Source: Mycolicibacterium sp. P9-22 (GTDB taxonomy: Bacteria; Actinomycetota; Actinomycetes; Mycobacteriales; Mycobacteriaceae). Taken from it: DNA of 64,000 nucleotides. Positions 58,175 to 64,000 of the stretch are shown here, in pieces (within the stretch, counting starts at the first letter, position 1; every line of letters starts with the position of its first letter). The position numbers and the translations under genes were made by a program. The stretch covers positions 62,001 through 126,000 of the forward strand of contig NZ_NPKP01000006.1 in NCBI RefSeq assembly GCF_008329585.1. The letters run 5' to 3'. Below the pieces are notes generated by a model. The model had not been told where the DNA came from, made no database searches, and saw only the letters and a list, made by a program, of their open reading frames with translations.

Positions 58175-59182
58175 TCAGCCGGTCGCCACTGCCTCAAGGT
58201 TGCGCGGGTGATGACAGGCCGCGGCGTGGGCATGTTCCCGCTCGATCATGTCCGGCTCCTCGGCCGTGCAGACCTCGGTGGCCCACCGGCACCGGGTGTG
58301 GAAGCGGCACCCCGCGGGCGGGTCGATCGGGCTGGGCACGTCACCTTCGAGGATCATCCGCTCCCGCGCGGCGTTGCGCCGCGGATCGGGAATCGGGACC
58401 GCCGAGAGCAGCGCGTTCGAGTACGGGTGGAATGGCTTGTCGTACAGCTCATTGGCCGAGGCGGTCTCCACGATCTTGCCGAGGTACATCACCGCCACCC
58501 GGTCCGAGACGTGCCGGACCACACCGAGGTCGTGTGCGACGAACAGATATGACAGCCCGAACTCGGCCTGCAGATCCTCGAACAGATTGATGATCTGCGC
58601 CTGCACCGAGACATCCAACGCGGATACCGGTTCGTCGGCGATGATCAGCTTGGGACGCAATGCCAGCGCGCGGGCGATCCCGATCCGTTGCCGTTGCCCG
58701 CCGGAGAACTCATGCGGGAAACGGTTGTAGTGCTCGGCCTGCAGACCCACCCGGTCCAGCAGGTCCTGCACTTGGCGCTTCACCTCACCCCCGCGGGCCA
58801 GCCCGTGCAACTCGATGGGGTCACCGATGATCTGCCCGATCCGTTTGCGCGGATTGAGCGACGCGTAGGGATCCTGAAACACCATCTGGATGTCGCGGCG
58901 GATCGGGCGCAGGTCCCGGCGGGACCGGCCCACCAGCTCGTGCCCCTGAAAACGCACCGATCCCGAGGTCGGCGTCAGCAGCTGCAGGATCAGCCGGCAG
59001 AGCGTCGACTTCCCGCAACCGGATTCCCCGACCAGCCCTAGGGTTTCCCCCTCGTGCAACGTCAGGCTGACGCCGTCGACAGCGCGTACCCGAGCCACCT
59101 CACGCTCGATGACCGCGCCCGCCTTGATCGGGAAATGCTTGACCAGGTCGGTCACCTCCAGCAGCGGCTCACCGGCACTCAT
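58175..59182 (-). CDS. Peptide ABC transporter ATPase (DppF/OppF type)
   Basis: 335 residues. Walker A GESGCGKST (52-60), signature FSGGQRQR, Walker B LIIADEPVSALD and the C-terminal oligo_HPY part (PSPIDPPAGCRFHTRCRWAT with Cys cluster, CTAEEPDM..REHAHAAACHHP), which may hold a 4Fe-4S cluster. Converges with the NptA-like gene with 7 bp between. Overlaps the DppD-like gene by 4 bp. Confidence 0.92.
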   Translation of the reverse strand: MSAGEPLLEVTDLVKHFPIKAGAVIEREVARVRAVDGVSLTLHEGETLGLVGESGCGKSTLCRLILQLLTPTSGSVRFQGHELVGRSRRDLRPIRRDIQMVFQDPYASLNPRKRIGQIIGDPIELHGLARGGEVKRQVQDLLDRVGLQAEHYNRFPHEFSGGQRQRIGIARALALRPKLIIADEPVSALDVSVQAQIINLFEDLQAEFGLSYLFVAHDLGVVRHVSDRVAVMYLGKIVETASANELYDKPFHPYSNALLSAVPIPDPRRNAARERMILEGDVPSPIDPPAGCRFHTRCRWATEVCTAEEPDMIEREHAHAAACHHPRNLEAVATG

Positions 59183-60207
59183 GAGCTCACCGGCTGCCGC
59201 AGACCGATCCGGCCGTCCACGTCACGCAATGTAGATTTCTGCACCGGATCGAGCCAGCACCGGTCCAGGTGCCCGACCGCCGCGCGGGTTTCCAAAGGTG
59301 GTAATTGCCTGCATGTTTCGAACGCGTGCGGGCAGCGCGGCGCGAAACGACATCCCGGCGGCAGGGACAGCAGCGACGGCGGAGCGCCCCCGATCTGCGG
59401 CAGCCGCGAATGTTGGGGCGCATCCAGTGGTGTCAGCGAACCGAAGAGTCCCCACGTGTAAGGATGCTGCGGATCGTAGAAGATATCGTCGACGGCGGCG
59501 TCTTCGACCACCTGCCCCGCGTACATCACCAGCACCCGGTCGGCGACCTCGGCAACGACCCCCAGGTCGTGGGTGATCAGTACCACCGCAAGGTCGCGCT
59601 CGGCGTTGAGATCGGCTAGCAGCCGCAGAATCTGAGCCTGAATCGTCACATCCAGCGCCGTGGTGGGCTCGTCGGCGATCAGCACTTCGGGCTCCAAGGA
59701 CAATGCCATGGCGATCATCACCCGCTGGCGCATGCCGCCGGAGAATTCATGCGGGTAGTCACGCACGCGGCGTTCGGGATTGGGAATGCCCACCGTGCGC
59801 AACAGCTCGACGGCGCGGTCACGGGCTTCGGCGCGGGAGACGTCCCGATGGGCGCGGATCATCTCGGTGATCTGGTCACCGACCCGGTACACCGGGTTCA
59901 GCGATGTCATCGGGTCCTGAAACACCATGGCGATGTGTTCGCCACGCACACCTTGCAATTCGCGGTCGTCGAGTTCGGTCAGATCCTTCCCGCCGAAACG
60001 CACCGCGCCGCTGATGGTGGCGTTCGGGGCACGGGTCAGACCGATCACGGTCTGCGCGGTCACACTCTTGCCGGACCCCGACTCTCCGACGATGGCCAGC
60101 ACCTCCCCGGCGGCCAAATCGAAGGACACGCCGTCGACGGCGCCCACCACACCGTCCTGGGTGGTGAAACTCACCCGCAGATTGTCGACTTCGAGCAAGG
60201 GACTCAT
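59179..60207 (-). CDS. Peptide ABC transporter ATPase (DppD/OppD type)
   Basis: 342 residues. Walker A GESGSGKS (41-48), signature FSGGMRQR, Walker B VLIADEPTTALD, and oligo_HPY end (PPGCRFAPRCPHAFETC... CWL). It partners the DppF-like subunit; the start at 60207 overlaps the permease stop by 4 bp. Confidence 0.93.
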   Translation of the reverse strand: MSPLLEVDNLRVSFTTQDGVVGAVDGVSFDLAAGEVLAIVGESGSGKSVTAQTVIGLTRAPNATISGAVRFGGKDLTELDDRELQGVRGEHIAMVFQDPMTSLNPVYRVGDQITEMIRAHRDVSRAEARDRAVELLRTVGIPNPERRVRDYPHEFSGGMRQRVMIAMALSLEPEVLIADEPTTALDVTIQAQILRLLADLNAERDLAVVLITHDLGVVAEVADRVLVMYAGQVVEDAAVDDIFYDPQHPYTWGLFGSLTPLDAPQHSRLPQIGGAPPSLLSLPPGCRFAPRCPHAFETCRQLPPLETRAAVGHLDRCWLDPVQKSTLRDVDGRIGLRQPVSS

Positions 60208-61166
60208 ACCGGTGCTGCCTCTCCGAGCCGGATCCGGGGATCCAGGAATGCGTACGCCACGTCGACCAGGGTGTTGAACAGCACGATGAAAAACGCGCCG
60301 AACATCGTCACCCCGATCAACGGCGGCAGGTCCAGTGATCCGATCGCCTGTCCGGCATACAGTCCGACGCCATTGAGGTTGAACACCGTCTCGGTGAGAA
60401 TCGCTCCGCCCCCGACGACGGCGCCGAAGTCGAGGCCGAACAGGGTGACGATCGGGATCATGGAATTGCGCAGCACATGCTTGATGCGGACCTGCCGTTC
60501 GCTGATGCCCTTGGCCCGCGCCGTCCGCACGTGGTCGTCGTTCATCACGTCGAGCATGTTGGACCGCAGCACCCGACTGTAGAAGCCGACGTAGAGCACC
60601 GCCAACGTCAACCACGGCAGGATCAGGTGATACGCCCACTCCAGCGGGTCTTTCGTGAGCGGCACGTAGCTGCTGGTGGGGAACAACTCGGCCTTGAAGC
60701 TCAAGTAGTACAACAGGATCGCCGCCAGCCAGAACACCGGCATCGAAATGCCCACCAGCGACAGGATGGTCAGCGCGCGGTCGGTGAACTTGCCGGCGTG
60801 CACCGCGCTGAGGTACCCGAACCAGATCGCCAGCGCCATCCACAACACCGCGGCGCCGATGCACAGCGACAGCGTGGCGGGCAGACCCTTCCAGATCTGC
60901 TCGACGACGTTCTGCGAGCTGGCATAGGAGGTCAGCTGACCGGTGAAGATCTGCTTCATCATCGTCAGGTACTGCACGTACAGCGGCTGGTCGAGCCCCA
61001 GATCGGCACTCACCCTGGCGATCAGCTCAGGGTCGGCATTCTTGCCCGCGATCCGGGCAGCAGGGTCCGAGTTCGGGATCACGTTGAAGATCAGGAACAC
61101 CAGCACCGAGATGGCGAACAGCACGCCGACCATTCCGATCAGCCGCCGAACCACGAAACGCAGCAT
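60204..61166 (-). CDS. Peptide ABC permease (DppB/OppB type)
   Basis: 320 residues. MLRFVVRRLIGMVGVLFAISVLVFLIFNVIPN is the OppB-type N-terminal helix, and the EAA loop is DDHVRTARAKGISERQVRIKHVLRNSMIP. About six helices. It starts one base downstream of the DppC-like stop, so translation is coupled. Confidence 0.93.
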   Translation of the reverse strand: MLRFVVRRLIGMVGVLFAISVLVFLIFNVIPNSDPAARIAGKNADPELIARVSADLGLDQPLYVQYLTMMKQIFTGQLTSYASSQNVVEQIWKGLPATLSLCIGAAVLWMALAIWFGYLSAVHAGKFTDRALTILSLVGISMPVFWLAAILLYYLSFKAELFPTSSYVPLTKDPLEWAYHLILPWLTLAVLYVGFYSRVLRSNMLDVMNDDHVRTARAKGISERQVRIKHVLRNSMIPIVTLFGLDFGAVVGGGAILTETVFNLNGVGLYAGQAIGSLDLPPLIGVTMFGAFFIVLFNTLVDVAYAFLDPRIRLGEAAPV

Positions 61167-61167
61167 G

Positions 61168-62205
61168 TCAGTGCTCCAACCGGATCTTGGCGCGCGGGTC
61201 CAGTGCGTCCCGCAGACCGTCCCCGAACACGTTGAGCGACAACACCGTCAGCACGATCATCAATCCGGGCACCAGTGTCAGGTGCGGCGCGGTGTAGATG
61301 GTCTGGTAGCCGTCGGCGATCATGGTGCCCCACGAGGCATTCGGCGCCCGCACTCCCGCACCCAGGAACGACAGCGCGGATTCCAGGAGCATGTTGTTGG
61401 CGATATTGAGGGTGAAGAACACGATGATGGTCGACACCACGTTCGGCAGCAGCTCACTGACCATGATCCGCACCGGGCCCTTGCCCTGCGCCACCGCCGC
61501 CTCCACGAACTCCTTCTCCCGCAGCGCCAGGATCTCGCCGCGAATGGGTCGGGCCATATAGGGCACGTAGACCAGACCGATGATCATGATCGGGATCCAC
61601 AGTGAGTCACCGGCCACCTGCAGCGCACCGATCTTCAACCCGCCCAGGGCAAGCGCGGTACCCAACGCGATGCCCAGCAACAGCACCGGAAACGCCCAGA
61701 CCACGTCCATCACCCTCGACAGTGCTGTGTCGATCCACCCGCGGTAGAAGCCGCACAGCAGCCCGACCGTGACGGCAAGTGCCGTGGTGATGGCTGCAGC
61801 CGCGACGCCGATGTAGATCGATGTCCGCCCGCCATACATGAGGCGCACCATCACATCTCGGCCGTTCTGATCCGCACCCAGCAGGTACCGGCCGTGCAGG
61901 CCCGGTCCGATCGGGGTGCCGTCGGGTGAGACGACATCGGTCTGCTGCCCGTCGATCGTCACCACATCGGTGATGTGATTCTCGTTCGGTCCGGTGTGCG
62001 CCACGTGGTCGGCCCACAGCGGCGCCGCCAGGCAGAACAGCACGATCAAGATGAACAGCACGCCGAAGGCGATGCTGACCTTGTTGCGCCGCAGGCGAAG
62101 CCACGCCAGATACCAGGGGCTTCGGCCTCTGATCAGCGCTGCGGGGACCCCCTCGGGAAGAACGGGATCCCCGGGCGCTTCGACGGCGTCAGTTGGGATG
62201 GCCAT
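61168..62205 (-). CDS. Peptide ABC permease (DppC/OppC type)
   Basis: 345 residues from ATG 62205. OppC N-terminal helix RRNKVSIAFGVLFILIVLFCLAAPLWADHV, EAA loop EKEFVEAAVAQGKGPVRIMVSELLPN. A cytoplasmic tail of about 35 residues precedes the helix. It precedes the DppB-like gene, the reverse of the common order. Confidence 0.92.
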   Translation of the reverse strand: MAIPTDAVEAPGDPVLPEGVPAALIRGRSPWYLAWLRLRRNKVSIAFGVLFILIVLFCLAAPLWADHVAHTGPNENHITDVVTIDGQQTDVVSPDGTPIGPGLHGRYLLGADQNGRDVMVRLMYGGRTSIYIGVAAAAITTALAVTVGLLCGFYRGWIDTALSRVMDVVWAFPVLLLGIALGTALALGGLKIGALQVAGDSLWIPIMIIGLVYVPYMARPIRGEILALREKEFVEAAVAQGKGPVRIMVSELLPNVVSTIIVFFTLNIANNMLLESALSFLGAGVRAPNASWGTMIADGYQTIYTAPHLTLVPGLMIVLTVLSLNVFGDGLRDALDPRAKIRLEH

Positions 62206-62207
62206 GC

Positions 62208-63866
62208 CTACTTCAGGGCCAGCGCCGACCAGTCCTGATTGAACAGGAGATGATGGTAGGCATTGTCGAAGTCCATCCGCTCGGAGACGAACGTGCTGAA
62301 TTGTTCGTTGCCGTACGGCGCCCATGCCGCCTGTTCCATATAGGCCTTGTCCAATGCCGCGTACTGCGCCTCGGTGTCACCATCGGTGAGCTGGTTGCGC
62401 AACAGCTCGTCCATCTTGGCGTCCAGCTCCGGGTAGGACGCCCGGGAGAAGTTGTTGCCGTTGGTGGGCAGGATGGCATCGCTGTTGAGCAGCGGCCGGA
62501 AGAAGTCATCCGGGTGCGGGAAGTCCTGGAACCAGTTGGCGAACCCGGTGTCGAGGTCTGGTGTCGACTGGTTGCCGATCGTGGTGAAGTACACGTCACC
62601 GGCGATCACCTTCAGGGTGGCGTTGAAGCCCAGCTGGTTGAGCACGTCGTGGTAGTACTCACCGATGCGTTTGCGGTCGGGCTCGTCGTTGGTCCACACC
62701 GTGATATCGCGATCGGCCGGATTGGCTTCGGCAAGCAGTGCTTTCGCCTTGTTCATATCGGGTCCCGGGTAGAGCTTGTACTCTTCGTATCCCGGCATGC
62801 CCGGTGGCAGGACCTGCTGCGTGGGATGCATGCGGCCGCCGAACACCCGGTTGAGCGCCTCCGGGTCGATGGCGTAGTTGACCGCTTGGCGTACCCGCAC
62901 ATCGTTGAACGGTGCGGTCTGGTTGTTCATCCAGAAGTAGTAGGTGTTGATCGACTCCTCCATCCGGAACCGCTCACCGAACCGCGTCTTCACTTCCTGG
63001 AGGCGGTCGGCGTCCGGCGGATCGACCATGAAGTCGATGGTGTTCTGCTCGACGCCGGTGACCTGAGCGCTGTTGCTCTTGTTCTGGGTCACGACGATCT
63101 TGTCGACGCCCGCGTCGGCGACCTCGGTGGCACCGGCATCCAGGACGCTCTGGAAGTTCGGGTTGCGCTCCATCGTCAAGGTCTGCGGTGCTTCGACACT
63201 CGTGATCATGAACGGACCGCTGGATGCGGGCGGATTGTTCGTGGCGTCGTCGGACAGCGGGGTACTGGGCGGCACGGGCGCCGCGAACGGCAGGCCCAGC
63301 ACGTTCTCGAAGGTGCCGTTGGGGGCGTCCAGCGTGATGGTGATATCACCGGTGGCATCGTCGGTGACGATCCCGGCGATAGTCTGGGCCGTCCCTTCCG
63401 CGTATTCGGGGGCGCCGACGATCCCGCTGTAGAAGACCGACCCGCCGGAGTCCGCCTTGAACAGCCGCTGGATGGCATAGGTGAAGTCCGAGGCCTTGAT
63501 CGGTGTGCCATCGGAGTACTTCATGTTCGACCGCAGCTTCAATTTGTAGGTCAAACCGTCCGGGGAGATCTCGGGCATGTCCTCGGCCAGGCCCGGCACC
63601 ACCGCGGTGCCCTCTTCGCCTTTCGCGTGCTTGTAGGTCAGCAGGGGCGTGTAGGTGTTGTACAGCACCTCCCAGCCTTCCACGGTGTAGGACAGCTGCG
63701 GGTCGATGTAATCCGGGAACGATGTCATCGAGATGTTGATTTCACCCCCGCCGCCCGACGCGCCGGAGCCTTCGTCGCCGCCACATGCGGCGACGCCGAA
63801 GACCGCGGCGACGGATACACAGGACAGGACGGTGGTCTTGCGCAGGGCTGTGCGCAGCTTGCTCAT
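62208..63866 (-). CDS. Peptide ABC substrate-binding lipoprotein (SBP_bac_5)
   Basis: 552 residues. Signal peptide with lipobox VAAC (Cys28), Gly/Ser linker, and SBP family 5 domain: PDYIDPQLSYTVEGWEVLYNTYTPLL, GLTYKLKLRSNMKYSDGTPIKASDFTYAIQRL and VRVRQAVNYAIDPEALNRVFGG. It captures peptides or similar ligands outside the membrane for the four downstream proteins. First gene of the operon. Confidence 0.93.
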   Translation of the reverse strand: MSKLRTALRKTTVLSCVSVAAVFGVAACGGDEGSGASGGGGEINISMTSFPDYIDPQLSYTVEGWEVLYNTYTPLLTYKHAKGEEGTAVVPGLAEDMPEISPDGLTYKLKLRSNMKYSDGTPIKASDFTYAIQRLFKADSGGSVFYSGIVGAPEYAEGTAQTIAGIVTDDATGDITITLDAPNGTFENVLGLPFAAPVPPSTPLSDDATNNPPASSGPFMITSVEAPQTLTMERNPNFQSVLDAGATEVADAGVDKIVVTQNKSNSAQVTGVEQNTIDFMVDPPDADRLQEVKTRFGERFRMEESINTYYFWMNNQTAPFNDVRVRQAVNYAIDPEALNRVFGGRMHPTQQVLPPGMPGYEEYKLYPGPDMNKAKALLAEANPADRDITVWTNDEPDRKRIGEYYHDVLNQLGFNATLKVIAGDVYFTTIGNQSTPDLDTGFANWFQDFPHPDDFFRPLLNSDAILPTNGNNFSRASYPELDAKMDELLRNQLTDGDTEAQYAALDKAYMEQAAWAPYGNEQFSTFVSERMDFDNAYHHLLFNQDWSALALK

Positions 63867-64000
63867 TGGGCTCCCTAGGTTCGCGGCTCGGGCGAGTCCC
63901 GTCCACGTTTACGCTTCTAAAGCGATCCGGGTTGCCATCTTGGCCGGAAATCTATGAGCGCGCAGCACAACGAACGTAAATTTTCTGGTCTCTCAGGGAA
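63867..64000. promoter_or_regulatory. Upstream region of the peptide ABC operon
   Basis: No gene is supported. A/T-richer than the flanks, with a small palindrome CGCTT-CTA-AAGCG (63912-63924). It should carry the promoter for the operon. Confidence 0.4.

Overview
The window is high-GC chromosomal DNA of a mycobacterium, most likely a fast-growing Mycolicibacterium-type species. The evidence is a complete iniB-iniA-iniC cluster next to an IniR-like ATPase regulator and a large Fe-S reductase, mycothiol-dependent maleylpyruvate-isomerase-like proteins, F420/LLM oxidoreductases, LpqH-like and DUF4232 lipoproteins, a GjpA-like porin candidate, frequent GTG starts and 1-8 bp gene overlaps. The block aspC - Fe-S reductase - iniR - iniBAC, with rmlA and dcd nearby, resembles the order I recall around Rv0321-Rv0343 of M. 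tuberculosis; this is recalled, not searched.

Layout. 1-9 kb: two paralogous LuxR-type ATPase regulators (the first cut by the left edge) around an LpqH-like lipoprotein, then a polytopic membrane protein, an Abi-alpha/DUF4393-like protein overlapping a DUF445 membrane protein, and an MBL-fold protein. 9-14.2 kb: a LacI-family regulator divergent from an arylsulfotransferase-like gene and a sulfonate/taurine-type ABC transporter, with a perfect 12-bp palindrome between them. 14.2-18.1 kb: small membrane and lipoprotein genes, a TIGR03085 protein, a DUF6461 protein and an LLM oxidoreductase. 18.1-31 kb: the ini locus (iniC, iniA, iniB and an IniB-like paralogue on the minus strand; an Hsp70-like Thr-rich membrane protein and the IniR-like regulator on the plus strand) followed by the Fe-S reductase with a six-repeat tail. 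TTAGGGG repeats lie in both ini intergenic regions.

31-44.7 kb: GjpA-like porin candidate, aspC, YibE/F, rmlA, a P450/TetR pair, a TetR-SDR pair, a second actin-fold/Pro-rich membrane protein, dcd, a secreted cupin and tRNA-Gly(CCC). 44.7-48.55 kb: a 3.8-kb genomic island bounded by a 41-bp duplication (40/41) of the tRNA-Gly 3' end; it carries an integrase remnant, an AlbA_2/Schlafen-type protein and a Fic protein. A further gene ends inside the right-hand repeat, hinting at an older tandem insertion to about 50 kb.

50-64 kb: an F420-type oxidoreductase, DUF2252 protein, ArsR/SRPBCC pair, HipBA-type toxin-antitoxin pair with repeated operator-like sites, a membrane-anchored PstS-like protein paired with a Na/Pi symporter, and a five-gene peptide ABC transporter in the order A-C-B-D-F. 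There is one tRNA, no rRNA and no CRISPR array. The loci most worth follow-up are the extended ini locus, the tRNA-Gly island with AlbA_2 and Fic, and the Abi-alpha/DUF445 pair.
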